DNA of 64,000 nt from Amycolatopsis sp. FDAARGOS 1241 (GCF_016889705.1 NZ_CP069526.1:5642001-5706000), one strand, 5' to 3'. Shown: positions 7,273-16,200, numbered from the stretch's first letter. Numbers and translations: made by a program. Notes: a model not told the origin generated them from the letters alone.

Positions 7273-9435
7273 TCAGTCGGTGACGCGCCGCAGCGCCTCG
7301 GCCACTTCCTCGGTCCGCGCGATCGCCGCGCGTTCGAGGACCTTGCTGATGCTGGGCGACGCCTCGCCGCCGGTGACGCGCTCGATCGGCGCGTCGAGCC
7401 AGTCGAAGAGGCGGCGCTGGATCTCGTCGGCGAGCCGGCCGCCGTAGGACGTGCCGATCGCGCCCTGCTCCACGATCAGCACCCGGTTGGTCTTGCGGAC
7501 GCTGGCTTCGATCGTGTCCCAGTCGAGGCTCGCGCGGTCGAGCCAGCGCAGGTCGATCAGGTCCGCGCTGACGCCGGTCTCGTCGAGCGCCTCCAGGCAG
7601 TGCCCGACCATCGACAGGTAGCTGATCACCGTGAGGTCGTCGCCGGTGCGCCGCACCGCGGCTTTGCCGACGGGGAGCCGGTAGTCGAAGTCGTCGACGG
7701 GCGCGGTGCCGGTGGACGCGTAGAGGTCCACGTGCTCGAGCACCACCACCGGGTCGTCGCACGCGAGTGCCGTGTTCATCAGGCCGACGTAGTCGAACGG
7801 GTTCGAGGGCGCCACGACCCGCAGCCCGGGCGCGGTCGTGAGGATGCCCGCCGGGTCCATCGAGTGCTGCGAACCGTACCCGGTGCCCGCGGCGAGTTTG
7901 CTGCGCAGCACGAACGGAACGCTCCCGTGGCCACCGAACATGTGCCGCGCCTTGGCGACCTGGTTGAACAGCTGGTCGGCCGCGACCCACATGAAGTCGG
8001 CGTACATGAACTCGACGATCGGGCGCGCCCGCCCGTCGACGGCCATGCCGCCCGCGAGGCCGGTGAACGCGTTCTCGCTGATCGGTGTGCCCAGCACACG
8101 CTCGGGCACCTTTTCGATCGCCTTCCTGGTGGCGCCGTTGGTGCCGCCCTTGAGCCGGTCGACGTCCTCGCCGAGCACGACCACGCGCTCGTCGGTCTCG
8201 AGCCGGCGGGCGAGCACGTCGCTGACGACGTCGATGAACCGCCGCTCCGTCAGCTCACCACAGAAGGTGCCGGCCTCCTCGTAGCGACTGCCGGCCAGTT
8301 CGGACAGATCACCGCGCACGCCGACGTCGACGAACGCCGGGTCGGGCCAGGCCGAGTGCCTGATGCGCCGCTTGCCGTCCGGCCCGTCTTCGAGGAAGCT
8401 CTCGCCGATTTCGTGCAGCGTCCGGGTGATCTCCTCGTCGAACGCCTTGAGCCGGTCGTCGTCGACGAGGCCGCGGCGCACTGCGTGGGCGCGCAGCAGG
8501 TCGATCGGATCGCGGTCGCGCCAGGCCCTCTCCTCGTCCTTCGTGCGGTAGCCGAAGGCGCTGCCCGGGTACGGGCCGTTCTGGTGGAAGTAGCGGTAGA
8601 GGTCCGCCTCGACGATCGTGGGGCCGCCGCCCGCGCGCATGTGCGCCACCGCTTCGGTCATCGCCAGGTGCACGGCCAGTGGATCCATCCCGTCGACCCG
8701 CCAGCTCGGGATGTTGAAGCCGAGGCCGCGCGCCGAGAGCCGGGGTTCCGCCGTGGCCGTGCCGACGGGCGTGGACACCGCGTACTGGTTGTTCTCGATG
8801 AAGAAGCAGAGCGGGAGCTTCCACGCGGCCGCGAGGTTGAACGTCTCCAGCACCGACCCGATGTTCACCGCGCCGTCGCCGAAGTACGTGACGGTGACCG
8901 CGTCCGTGCCGGCGTGGCGCTGGTTCCAGGCGAACCCGGCCGCCTGCGGGACCCCGCCGCCGACGATCGCGTTGGTCCCCATCGCGCCGGCCTCGCGCCA
9001 CTGCAGGTGCATCGAGCCGCCGCGGCCGTTGCCGTACCCCTCGGCCAGGCCGCAGATTTCGGCGAGCGTGCGGCGCAGCACCGTGCGGACCTCGTCGCCC
9101 AGCGCCGGCAGGCCCGTGGAATCCGGTGCCACGTGGCCGAAGGCCTTCGCCAGGAACTGGTGGTGGCCCCGGTGGGAGCCGTTGACGTAATCGTCGCTGC
9201 GCAGCGGCACGATCGAGCCGACGGCGCCGCCCTCCTGCCCGATGCTCGAGTGTGCCGGGCCGTGCACGAGGCCGCGGGCCGCGAGGTCCAGCACGTACTC
9301 CTCGAACGACCGGATCCACTGGGCCTGCCCGAGCAGGCGCAGCAGCAGGTCGGGATCGGCTTCGTCCCAGTCCTCCGGCGTGGCGCGCAGCTGGATCCAG
9401 GGCGCGCCGGCGACCAGTGACTCGTGAGTGGCCAT
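7273..9435 (-). CDS. 2-oxoacid dehydrogenase E1, fused alpha-beta subunits
   Basis: 720 residues. The N-terminal part (about 30-370) is an E1-alpha domain with the thiamine diphosphate motif GDGAVNIG (186-193) through ENNQYAVSTP. The C-terminal part (from about 400) is an E1-beta domain (GEDVDRLKGGT, ENAFTGLAGGMAV, SQHSMDP). Fused E1 proteins occur in some actinobacterial acetoin or branched-chain oxoacid complexes; substrate cannot be read from sequence. ATG 9435 is preceded by GAGGAG at about 6 nt. A longer in-frame start at 9480 would run through the operator and is less likely. The gene is first in a two-gene operon divergent from the VOC/GntR pair. Confidence 0.94.
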   Translation of the reverse strand: MATHESLVAGAPWIQLRATPEDWDEADPDLLLRLLGQAQWIRSFEEYVLDLAARGLVHGPAHSSIGQEGGAVGSIVPLRSDDYVNGSHRGHHQFLAKAFGHVAPDSTGLPALGDEVRTVLRRTLAEICGLAEGYGNGRGGSMHLQWREAGAMGTNAIVGGGVPQAAGFAWNQRHAGTDAVTVTYFGDGAVNIGSVLETFNLAAAWKLPLCFFIENNQYAVSTPVGTATAEPRLSARGLGFNIPSWRVDGMDPLAVHLAMTEAVAHMRAGGGPTIVEADLYRYFHQNGPYPGSAFGYRTKDEERAWRDRDPIDLLRAHAVRRGLVDDDRLKAFDEEITRTLHEIGESFLEDGPDGKRRIRHSAWPDPAFVDVGVRGDLSELAGSRYEEAGTFCGELTERRFIDVVSDVLARRLETDERVVVLGEDVDRLKGGTNGATRKAIEKVPERVLGTPISENAFTGLAGGMAVDGRARPIVEFMYADFMWVAADQLFNQVAKARHMFGGHGSVPFVLRSKLAAGTGYGSQHSMDPAGILTTAPGLRVVAPSNPFDYVGLMNTALACDDPVVVLEHVDLYASTGTAPVDDFDYRLPVGKAAVRRTGDDLTVISYLSMVGHCLEALDETGVSADLIDLRWLDRASLDWDTIEASVRKTNRVLIVEQGAIGTSYGGRLADEIQRRLFDWLDAPIERVTGGEASPSISKVLERAAIARTEEVAEALRRVTD

Positions 9436-9463
9436 CAGGGCTCCTCGTCCGGTTTCGTCAATG

Positions 9464-9475
9464 AATGGATCCATT
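9464..9475. promoter_or_regulatory. Operator copy 1, AATGGATCCATT
   Basis: A perfect 12-bp palindrome 29 bp upstream of the E1 start, in the context TGAATGGATCCATTAC. It is the twin of the site at 9527-9538, centre-to-centre 63 bp. Likely target of the GntR regulator encoded at 10066. Confidence 0.75.
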
Positions 9476-9484
9476 ACCAAGGTC

Positions 9485-9513
9485 TTGACGCAGACTATGC
9501 CGTGACGTAGCTA
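9485..9513 (+). promoter_or_regulatory. Promoter of the VOC-gntR operon
   Basis: TTGACG (9485-9490), 17 nt, TAGCTA (9508-9513) is a good sigma-70-type match. The predicted start point near 9520 places operator copy 2 right at the transcription start, a classic repression layout. A minus-strand promoter for the E1 gene probably overlaps this region. Confidence 0.6.
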
Positions 9514-9526
9514 TGAAAAGCAAGTG

Positions 9527-9538
9527 AATGGATCCATT
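9527..9538. promoter_or_regulatory. Operator copy 2, AATGGATCCATT
   Basis: Identical palindrome in the context TGAATGGATCCATTGG. It overlaps the ribosome-binding region (GGAGG from 9538) of the VOC gene, so a bound repressor would block that operon directly. Confidence 0.75.
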
Positions 9539-9550
9539 GGAGGTGTTCTC

Positions 9551-10054
9551 ATGCCGATCCCGGGCGTGACGGGCGTGGACCACTTCGGCATCACGGTGCC
9601 GGACCTGCGCGAGGCCCACGAGTTCTTCACCGACGTGCTGGGCTGCGAGTACCTGTACCGGCTCGGGCCGTTCCGCCACGACGAGGGCAGCTGGATGAGC
9701 GAGCACCTCAACGTCACCGACCGGACGGTGATGCGGCAACTGCACTTCTACCGCCTGGGCGGCAAGGCGATCTTGGAGGTGTTCGAATACCAGGCGGAGG
9801 ACCAGAACCCCGAGTCGCCGCGCAACTCCGACGTCGGCGGGCACCACCTCGCGCTGTACGTGGAGGACCTCGACGCGGCCGTGGCGGATTTGCGCCGGCG
9901 CGGGCTTCGGGTGCTCGGCGAGCCGACCGCCAGCCGCGGCGCCAGCGAAGGCCAGCGGTGGGTGTACTTCCTGTCGCCGTGGGGCCTGCAGTGTGAGCTA
10001 GTGTCCTATCCCAACGGCAAGGCCTTCGACCACAACCCGCGGGCCTTCGACTGA
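9551..10054 (+). CDS. VOC-family (glyoxalase/dioxygenase-like) protein
   Basis: 167 residues forming two beta-alpha-beta-beta-beta modules: VDHFGITVPDL at about 8-18 and GHHLALYVEDL at about 97-107. The vicinal-oxygen-chelate metal ligands appear as His in VDHFG, Glu in ILEVFEY, His in GGHHLAL and Glu in QCELVSY. Members include glyoxalases, epimerases and extradiol dioxygenases; the reaction here is unknown. Its shared operators with the E1/E2 operon suggest a step feeding or detoxifying the 2-oxoacid pathway. ATG 9551 has GGAGG at 8 nt; the GTG at 9524 lies in the operator and is rejected as start. Confidence 0.9.
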   Translation: MPIPGVTGVDHFGITVPDLREAHEFFTDVLGCEYLYRLGPFRHDEGSWMSEHLNVTDRTVMRQLHFYRLGGKAILEVFEYQAEDQNPESPRNSDVGGHHLALYVEDLDAAVADLRRRGLRVLGEPTASRGASEGQRWVYFLSPWGLQCELVSYPNGKAFDHNPRAFD

Positions 10055-10065
10055 GAGGACCGAGC

Positions 10066-10731
10066 GTGGCCGTACCCGCCGGCGTGGCCAGCCAGCGCGT
10101 CGCCGACGAACTGCGCGAGCGGATCCTCGACGGCCGGCTGGCGCCGGGCACGCGGATCATCCAGGACGAGCTGGCCGAAGAGCTCAGCACCAGCCGGCTG
10201 CCGGTCCGCGAAGCGCTGCGCATCCTCGAATCGCGCGGCCTGGTGACCCTGCGCGCCAACTCCGGCGCGTGGGTCACGTCGATGGACGTGCGCGAGTGCG
10301 AGCTGTCGTACAAGATGCGCGAGCGGCTGGAACCCTTGCTGCTGGCCGAATCCGCGCCGCGACTGTCCGATGCGGACATCGACGAGCTGGCCGCGCTCGA
10401 GGACCGCATCGAGGCCACCGACGACGTCGAGGAGTTCCTCGTGCTCGACCGGCGGCTGCACTGGACGGTCTACCGCCACCACGACGCGCACGACCTCGCC
10501 GCGATCCTCAACCGCCTGTGGGACACCACGCAGCACTACCGGCGCGCGTTCACCCGCCTCGCGTGGGACCGGCGGGCCTGGCTCATCCAGGCCGAGCACC
10601 GGCTGCTGATCGAAGCGCTGCGCCAACGCGACCACCCGTCCGCCGAACGGATCCTGGAGCTGCACATCCGCCGGACGCGGGTGGAGCTCGTGAAACACCC
10701 GGAGGTGTTCACAGTTCCCGCCCGGTCATGA
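10066..10731 (+). CDS. GntR-family regulator, FCD (FadR) subfamily
   Basis: 221 residues from a GTG 11 bp after the VOC stop. The N-terminal winged helix spans about residues 8-72 (LRERILDGRLAPGTRI, ELAEELSTSRLPVREALRILESRGLV). The C-terminal all-helical FCD domain (about 85-210) carries the metal-site spacing D..H in LDRRLHWTVYR and later EHRLLIEAL and LHIRRTR. It most likely represses both its own operon and the E1/E2 operon through the two AATGGATCCATT sites. The ligand may be an organic acid of the pathway, as is common for FCD regulators. Confidence 0.93.
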   Translation: MAVPAGVASQRVADELRERILDGRLAPGTRIIQDELAEELSTSRLPVREALRILESRGLVTLRANSGAWVTSMDVRECELSYKMRERLEPLLLAESAPRLSDADIDELAALEDRIEATDDVEEFLVLDRRLHWTVYRHHDAHDLAAILNRLWDTTQHYRRAFTRLAWDRRAWLIQAEHRLLIEALRQRDHPSAERILELHIRRTRVELVKHPEVFTVPARS

Positions 10732-11095
10732 CGCACTGCCGCCGGCGCCGTTCCCGGATCGCGCGGCGCCGGTCTGGGCACGGTTCCCGCGCGGTCCGGC
10801 AGCCGCCGGTAGGGGCTCGTGATTCTCGTACTGGCGCACCGCCGCGGAAGCCGCCCGTCGACTCCCGCAGCCCGACCGCGGATCCACGCCGAGCGTTCAC
10901 GGTTCCCGCCCGGTCATGTCGCAGCGCCGGGGAGTGGTACCTGCTTCTAACGACGCCGCCTGGCCGCGGTTCCCGCTCGATCCGGCAACAGCCGCAACAG
11001 CTCGCGATTCCGGCCGGCGCACCACCGCACGACCCACCCGGCCGGTCCCGCGACCACAGCAGGCATGGTGGCTCGTGATTCTGGCCCTGGCGACC
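10707..11095. repeat. Degenerate repeat cluster (GGTTCCCGC and GCTCGTGATTC units)
   Basis: GTTCACaGTTCCCGCCCGGTCATG at 10707-10730, inside the gntR 3' end, recurs at 10895-10918 with one mismatch. Further GGTTCCCGC pieces lie near 10780 and 10970. A second word, GCTCGTGATTCT, occurs at 10815-10826 and 11071-11082, with GCTCGCGATTCC at 11000-11011. Each is followed by CTGGCGnACC-like sequence or a variant of it. The units seem interleaved and worn. No gene is evident before the ftsX remnant. Confidence 0.5.
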
Positions 11096-12431
11096 CGCCG
11101 CGCCACCCGCCCGGCGAATCCCCCAGCCCGCCACCGTTCCCACAACGAAGTCGTACGCGAGCACCACCTGCTGGGGTTGCCGGTGCTCGTCGCAGTGGCG
11201 GCACTGGTGTCCGCGCTGCGTGCCCGCCGGTTGCCGGCGGCGGTGGCGATCAGCGCGGGCAGCACGCCACGCGTCGGGCAGACGCCGGCGATCCAGCGGT
11301 GGCCGGCGGGCACCCGGCTGCCGCGGTCGGTGAGCCCCGGCCTGGGGATGCCGTTCACGCGGCCGGCGCACAGCGCGTTGACGCTCGCGGCGATCGTGCT
11401 CGGCGTGCTGACCGTGACGCTGTCGCTCGGGGTGACGCTGTCGGTCGGCGCGTACAACTCCGCGATGTGGCCGGTCCACGCAGACCGCGTGGAGTGCCTC
11501 GCCGGTTTGAAGGACGGCAGCACCGTGCCCGGCGACGTCCCGGGCCCGAATCCGCGGCACTCGGTGACGCGGGCGCTGCGCGCGTGTCGGCCTCGGCGGA
11601 GCGCACGGTGCACCCGCTCCGGAGAACCGTCCGTCGTGTTCCGCGCGGTGATTCGGCGGCGCTGGGGCCGGCGATCACGGAGGGCCGGTGGCCGGTTTCC
11701 GGGGAAGTCGCCGCTCCGTCCTGGTTCCTGAACCAGCGCGGGCTCTCCCTCAGCGACGCGATCACCCTGGAACCCGGCGGCAACCGCGTTCCGGTGACCC
11801 TCGTCGGCGTCACGCGCACCAACAACGCCGACACGAGCTACGGCGACTGGTCGACGCTGCACCGGCTGGCGCCGGACGCCCGCGCGGACACCTACGACGT
11901 GCAACTCGCCCCGGGTGCCGGCCGCGACGCCGTGGTCCGGGCGGTCCAGGCGACCCGGGTCTCGACGCCGCTCCCCCGCGCGACAGCACCTCGTCGCAGG
12001 CCGTGGTCCTCATCGGCAGCGCGTCGATCCTCACGCTGGTGCTCGGGATCGTCTCGGCGCTCGGGGTGTTCAACACCGTGGTCCTCAACGCCCACGAACG
12101 CCGCCGCGACCCGGGCGTACTCAAAGCGATCGGCATGACGCCGCGCCAGGTGACGGTCATGATGGTCACATCGATGGGCGCCCTCGGCGCCCTCGGCGTG
12201 CTCGGCGACCTGAGCGGACTGCCACTGGGCGTGGCCGTGCACGGGCTCGTCGGGCCCGCCATGCTGCGCGCCGCGCAGTCGGACGTCTTCGGGTTCGTCA
12301 CCGACGTCTACCGCGCGTCGATGCTCGTGCTGCTCGGTCTCGCCGGGGTCGGCATCGCGGTGCTGGGCGCCCTCGTCCCCGCCGGCCGCGCCGCGCGCAC
12401 TCCCATCGCGGCGGTGCTGCACAACGAATAG
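11096..12431 (+). pseudogene. FtsX-family ABC transporter permease, decayed
   Basis: Three reading frames in succession encode the C-terminal half of a MacB/FtsX-type permease. The first holds RLPRSVSPGLG and a membrane segment (TLAAIVLGVLTVTLSLG). The second runs from about 11675 (ITEGRWPVSGE) to about 11975. The third runs from about 11985 to 12431, with two or three membrane segments, the NAHERRRD..LKAIGMTPRQV cytoplasmic motif and a typical end (PIAAVLHNE). Frame breaks lie near 11580-11680 and near 11980. The N-terminal half and any ATPase partner are missing, so this is a genuine remnant rather than only an indel artefact. 5' limit approximate. Confidence 0.8.
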
Positions 12432-12433
12432 CG

Positions 12434-12474
12434 CCGCGGCGAGCCCTTCAGCCGGGGGAAAGGGCCCGCCGCGG
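12434..12474. terminator. Terminator-like hairpin
   Basis: CCGCGGCG-a-GCCCTT pairs with AAGGGC-c-CGCCGCGG around an 11-nt loop. It lies just past the ftsX remnant stop and between it and the convergent CGNR gene. No U-tract follows, as is common in high-GC actinobacteria. Confidence 0.6.
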
Positions 12475-12608
12475 TTCACCGCTCAGTCGCGGCGGTCCCA
12501 GCAGGGCCGGCGGCGACTCTTCCCGTCCGCACCGGACCGGCAGCCGAGCCCGCCACCGGCATCGATCATCCGGCGGCCGACCCGTTAACGCGGCCCGGTG
12601 CCGGGCTG

Positions 12609-13121
12609 TCAGTCCACTTCGGACTGCTGCGCTCGCCGGTAGTGCCGCCGGGCCTTCATCCGGTTGCCGCACACCGCCATGGAGCACCAGCGGGCCGTGT
12701 TGGGTTTGCTGTGGTCGATGAGGAAGCGGCGGCAGTCCGGGTTGGCGCACGGGCGCAGGCGGCCGGAGTGGCGCAGCCGGTCCCACGTGAAGACGGCGCG
12801 CGCGGAGGCCGCGCGGCCCGCCGGGGCATCGAGGTTCCACTCGATGCCCTCGTCGCCGAGCCGGGCCCGGTAGCCGACGCCTTCGATGAAGGGCGCGACC
12901 GCCTGCGGGCCCGCGGCTCCGCGGACCACGTCCTGCAGCGCCGAGCGCGCGTCGAGCAGCGTGCGCCATTCGGCCTGCGACGCCGGCTGCCCGTGGTCGG
13001 TCAGCCAGCGCAGGCCCGCGTCCTCGGCGGCGAGGTCGTCGGTCGGCTCGCCGTCGATGACCGGTGTCGTGTTCAACAGGTCGAGCAGCAACCGCTCGTC
13101 GACCTCGAGCACGGCGTCCAT
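12609..13121 (-). CDS. CGNR zinc-finger (ABATE domain) regulator
   Basis: About 170 residues. The N-terminal ABATE-like region (LLLDLLNT, WLTDHGQP) is followed by a C-terminal CGNR zinc finger: CANPDC, then SKPNTARWC and CGNRMKARR, giving the Cys4 site and the name motif. Such proteins act as small transcription regulators in actinobacteria. It is divergent from an alpha/beta hydrolase, with CTAACC/GGTTAG motifs in the 87-bp gap. I infer autoregulation plus control of the hydrolase. Start chosen at ATG 13121 (a GTG one codon earlier is possible). Confidence 0.9.
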   Translation of the reverse strand: MDAVLEVDERLLLDLLNTTPVIDGEPTDDLAAEDAGLRWLTDHGQPASQAEWRTLLDARSALQDVVRGAAGPQAVAPFIEGVGYRARLGDEGIEWNLDAPAGRAASARAVFTWDRLRHSGRLRPCANPDCRRFLIDHSKPNTARWCSMAVCGNRMKARRHYRRAQQSEVD

Positions 13122-13127
13122 CACAAC

Positions 13128-13205
13128 CTAACCTCCAACCTGCCTCTTGACAGGTTAGTTCTACCATGTTTGAGTCTAACCATCAAATTCAACTTGAAGG
13201 GTTAG
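13128..13205. promoter_or_regulatory. Divergent control region with CTAACC/GGTTAG sites
   Basis: CTAACC at 13128-13133 and 13176-13181 and GGTTAG at 13153-13158 and 13200-13205 alternate in orientation. AACCTG/CAGGTT (13137-13142, 13151-13156) forms an inverted repeat around a plus-strand TTGACA (13147-13152). These are likely binding sites of the CGNR regulator. The -10 element is not clear. Confidence 0.45.
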
Positions 13206-13207
13206 CC

Positions 13208-14083
13208 ATGATCGAGACACCGCAGGTCCACCACCGCTACGCCACCGTGCACGGCCGCCGGCTCTTCTACCGCGAGGCCGGACCGGCCGATGCGCCCGTG
13301 CTCGTGCTGCTCCACGGCTTCCCGACCAGCTCGTTCATGTTCCGGAACCTGATCCCGGCGCTGGCCGACCGCTATCACGTGATCGCCCCCGACCACCTCG
13401 GGTTCGGCCTCTCCGACGCGCCCGCGGTCGAGGAGTTCGACTACACCTTCGACGCGTTGACAGACCTCACCGTCGGGCTGCTGCGCGAGCTGGGCGTCAC
13501 GCGCTACGCGATGTACGTGCAGGACTACGGCGCCCCGATCGGCTGGCGCCTCGCGCTGGCGAACCCCGGGACCGTCACGGCGATCATCACGCAGAACGGC
13601 AACGGCTACGACGCGGGCTTCGTCCCGGCGTTCTGGAAGACGGTGTGGGCCTACCACGCCGAGCAGACGCCCGCAACCGAGCACGCCATCCGCGGCGCAC
13701 TGACGCTGGAGTCCACGCGCTGGCAGTACCTCACCGGCGTGGCCGACGAGACGCTGGTCAGCCCCGACACCTGGCACCACGACTTCGCGCTGCTGTCGCG
13801 GCCGGGCAACGACGAGATCCAGCTCGCGCTGTTCCGCGACTACGCCACCAACCCGCCCCTCTACCCCGCGCTGCACACCTACCTGCGCGAGCACCAGCCG
13901 CCGGTCCTCGCCGTGTGGGGCAAGGGCGACGAGATCTTCGGCCCCGAAGGCGCGACGGCGTTCGCCGAAGACGTGCCGGACGCCGAGATCCACTTGCTCG
14001 ACGGCGGCCATTTCCTGCTCGAGAGCGCCGGAGCCGAGGTCGCCGCACTGATCCGCGACTTCCTGGCCCGCAAGGCGCACTGA
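13208..14083 (+). CDS. Alpha/beta hydrolase, haloalkane dehalogenase/epoxide hydrolase-like
   Basis: 291 residues from ATG 13208 (GAAGGG upstream). The fold signatures are LLHGFPTSSFMF (oxyanion region HGFP), the nucleophile elbow VQDYGAPIG with aspartate rather than serine, the acid in WGKGDEIFG and the catalytic His in LDGGHFLLE. An Asp nucleophile is typical of haloalkane dehalogenases, fluoroacetate dehalogenases and soluble epoxide hydrolases. The substrate is not resolvable by eye. Divergent from the CGNR regulator, which may control it. A longer frame starting at 13166 lacks a ribosome-binding site. Confidence 0.9.
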   Translation: MIETPQVHHRYATVHGRRLFYREAGPADAPVLVLLHGFPTSSFMFRNLIPALADRYHVIAPDHLGFGLSDAPAVEEFDYTFDALTDLTVGLLRELGVTRYAMYVQDYGAPIGWRLALANPGTVTAIITQNGNGYDAGFVPAFWKTVWAYHAEQTPATEHAIRGALTLESTRWQYLTGVADETLVSPDTWHHDFALLSRPGNDEIQLALFRDYATNPPLYPALHTYLREHQPPVLAVWGKGDEIFGPEGATAFAEDVPDAEIHLLDGGHFLLESAGAEVAALIRDFLARKAH

Positions 14084-14116
14084 CCCCCGCTCCTACCAGT
14101 TTCCGAGGAGAACCCG

Positions 14117-16153
14117 ATGCAGTCGATCAACGTCACCCCGATCCGGCCGGCGGACGCGACGGCTTCGATGGCTCCGATGGCTCCGATGTCCGAGAGGCCG
14201 TCGATGACCGCGATGCCGACCGCTCCGACCAGCGAAATGCCGATGGGCCGCATGTCGATGTCCGGTCCGGCGTCCAGCCCCCTGCGGGCATTCCTGAAGA
14301 CGGAGTCCGGCAGCGCCGGCGTGCTCGTCGCCGCGGTCGTGGTGGCGCTGGTGTGGGCGAACGTCGCGCCCGGCACGTACGAAGCCGTGTGGAACTGGGT
14401 GCTCAGCGTCCGCGTCGGGCCGCTGGCCGCCGCGCTGCCGGTGCGCGACTGGGTCAACAGCGGGCTGATGACGCTGTTCTTCCTCGTGGTGGGGCTCGAG
14501 GCGCGGCGCGAGTTCGACCTCGGTGATCTGCGCGAGCGGCGCCGGCTGGTGCTGCCCGCCGTCGCCGGCCTGGCCGGGATGGCGGTGCCGGTGCTGATCT
14601 ACCTGGCGCTCACCGGCGGCGGGCCCGGCGCGCACGGGTGGGGCGCGGCGATGTCGACCGACACCGCGCTGGCCCTCGGGGTGTTCGCGGTGGTCGGGCG
14701 TGGGGCGCCGGAGCGGATCCGGACCTTCGTGCTGACGGTGTTCGTCGTCGACGACATCGTGGCGCTGGTGGTCATCGCGTTCGCGTACAGCAGCCACGTG
14801 AACCTCGTGGCGCTCGGCATCGCGGCCCTCGCCTACGCCGGGGTGCTCGCGAGCCGCCGCCTCGACTACCGCTACCGCAAGCCCGTGTTCACCACACTGG
14901 CGCTGACGGTGTGGGCTTCACTGCTCACCAGCGGGATCGACCCGGTGGTCGCCGGGCTGGCAGTGGGCCTTGCGACATCGGCGTACGTGCCGAAGCGTGA
15001 CACGCTGGAGGAGGCGACGGCACTGGTGCGGCTCTTCCGTGAGCAGCCGACCGCCGAGGCCGCCAGCTCCGCGAGCCGGCGACTGAGCGCGACGCTGTCG
15101 GCCAACGCCCGGCTGCGCCACGCCTTCCACCGGGTCGTGAGCTACGTCGTGGTGCCACTGTTCGCGCTGGCCAACGCCGGGATCGCGGTGAACGCCGGCG
15201 TGCTGGCGAGCGCGGTCACGGCGCCCATCACCGTCGGGATCTTCCTCGCCTACGTGGTGGGCAAGCCGCTCGCGGTGTTCGGCGCCTCGTGGCTGCTGGC
15301 ACGGCTGACGCGCGGTTCGCTGCAGCCGCCGGTCGGCTGGGCCGGGGTGCTGAGCGGCGGCACGATGGCGGGCGTCGCCTTCACGGTTTCGCTGCTGATC
15401 GCGGACCTCGCGTTCACCGGGCGGGAGCTGGAGGAGGCGAAGCTCGGCGTGCTGGCGGCCGCCATCGGGGCCGCGCTGCTGACGTTCGTCGTGCAGCGGG
15501 TGACCGCGGCGTTGCCGGAGGCCGTCCGGACCCGCGCGTTGCTCGGCGACGCACCGGAGCTCACCGATCTCGTGGCGCCGGTTGATCTCGGCCGTGACCA
15601 CGTGCGAGGACCGGAGAACGCCGCCGTGACCGTGGTCGAGTACGGCGACTTCGAGTGCCCCTGGACCGGCATGGCCGCGCCGACCGCGCGGGAGCTGCTG
15701 GCCGACAACGCCGACATCCGGTACGTCTGGCGCCACCTGCCGCTGCACGACATCCACCCCCACGCGCAGCTCGCGGCGGAAGCCGCCGAGGCGGCCGGCG
15801 CGCAGGGCGCGTTCTGGCCCATGCACGACCTGCTGCTCGCCAACCAGGACGACCTGCACTTCGACGCGCTCGTCGGCTACGCCGCCCAGCTCGGCCTCGA
15901 CACCGCCCGCTTCCGCGACGACCTGCTCCACGGCCGCTTCACCTCCCACGTCGAGAGCGACGTCGAATCCGCTGATCTCAGCGGTGTCGCGGGCACCCCG
16001 ACGTTCTTCATCAACGCCCAACGCCACGACGGCCCCCAGGACCTCGCCACCCTGAACGCGGCCATCACCGGCGCCCGCACCCGCGCGGCAGTCTTCACCA
16101 CCTCCCCCGCCGCACCCGCCGCCGGCACCGCCGCGGCCGCGTCCGCCGCCTAG
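14117..16153 (+). CDS. nhaA: NhaA-type Na+/H+ antiporter fused to a DsbA/thioredoxin-like domain
   Basis: 678 residues. A Met-rich leader (about 1-50, with MAPMAPM and MGRMSMSG) precedes an NhaA antiporter domain (about 55-470) of around 11-12 membrane segments. Key acids sit in MSTDTALALG (D182) and VVDDIVAL (D212, D213, the ion-binding pair). From about 490 a thioredoxin-fold domain follows (VVEYGDFEC, cis-Pro in GVAGTPTFFIN). The fusion is a known actinobacterial form of NhaA. The redox motif is C-P-W-T (C514): the second Cys of CxxC is absent, so a dithiol oxidase role is unlikely. RBS GAGGAG precedes ATG 14117. Confidence 0.93.
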   Translation: MQSINVTPIRPADATASMAPMAPMSERPSMTAMPTAPTSEMPMGRMSMSGPASSPLRAFLKTESGSAGVLVAAVVVALVWANVAPGTYEAVWNWVLSVRVGPLAAALPVRDWVNSGLMTLFFLVVGLEARREFDLGDLRERRRLVLPAVAGLAGMAVPVLIYLALTGGGPGAHGWGAAMSTDTALALGVFAVVGRGAPERIRTFVLTVFVVDDIVALVVIAFAYSSHVNLVALGIAALAYAGVLASRRLDYRYRKPVFTTLALTVWASLLTSGIDPVVAGLAVGLATSAYVPKRDTLEEATALVRLFREQPTAEAASSASRRLSATLSANARLRHAFHRVVSYVVVPLFALANAGIAVNAGVLASAVTAPITVGIFLAYVVGKPLAVFGASWLLARLTRGSLQPPVGWAGVLSGGTMAGVAFTVSLLIADLAFTGRELEEAKLGVLAAAIGAALLTFVVQRVTAALPEAVRTRALLGDAPELTDLVAPVDLGRDHVRGPENAAVTVVEYGDFECPWTGMAAPTARELLADNADIRYVWRHLPLHDIHPHAQLAAEAAEAAGAQGAFWPMHDLLLANQDDLHFDALVGYAAQLGLDTARFRDDLLHGRFTSHVESDVESADLSGVAGTPTFFINAQRHDGPQDLATLNAAITGARTRAAVFTTSPAAPAAGTAAAASAA

Positions 16154-16200
16154 CACCGTCCATACCGGACTCATCCACTTCGGACACTTTGGAGGACACC

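Noticed and set aside
6892..9420. A very long open frame (over 800 codons) on the plus strand opposite the E1/E2 genes
   Set aside because: Its product is Arg/His/Asp-rich with no domain, while the minus strand encodes clear E1 and E2 motifs. Long antisense frames are expected at this GC content.
10732..11095. Open frames between gntR and the ftsX remnant as possible genes
   Set aside because: The frames coincide with direct repeats and translate to repetitive Arg/Pro-rich sequence without a ribosome-binding site.
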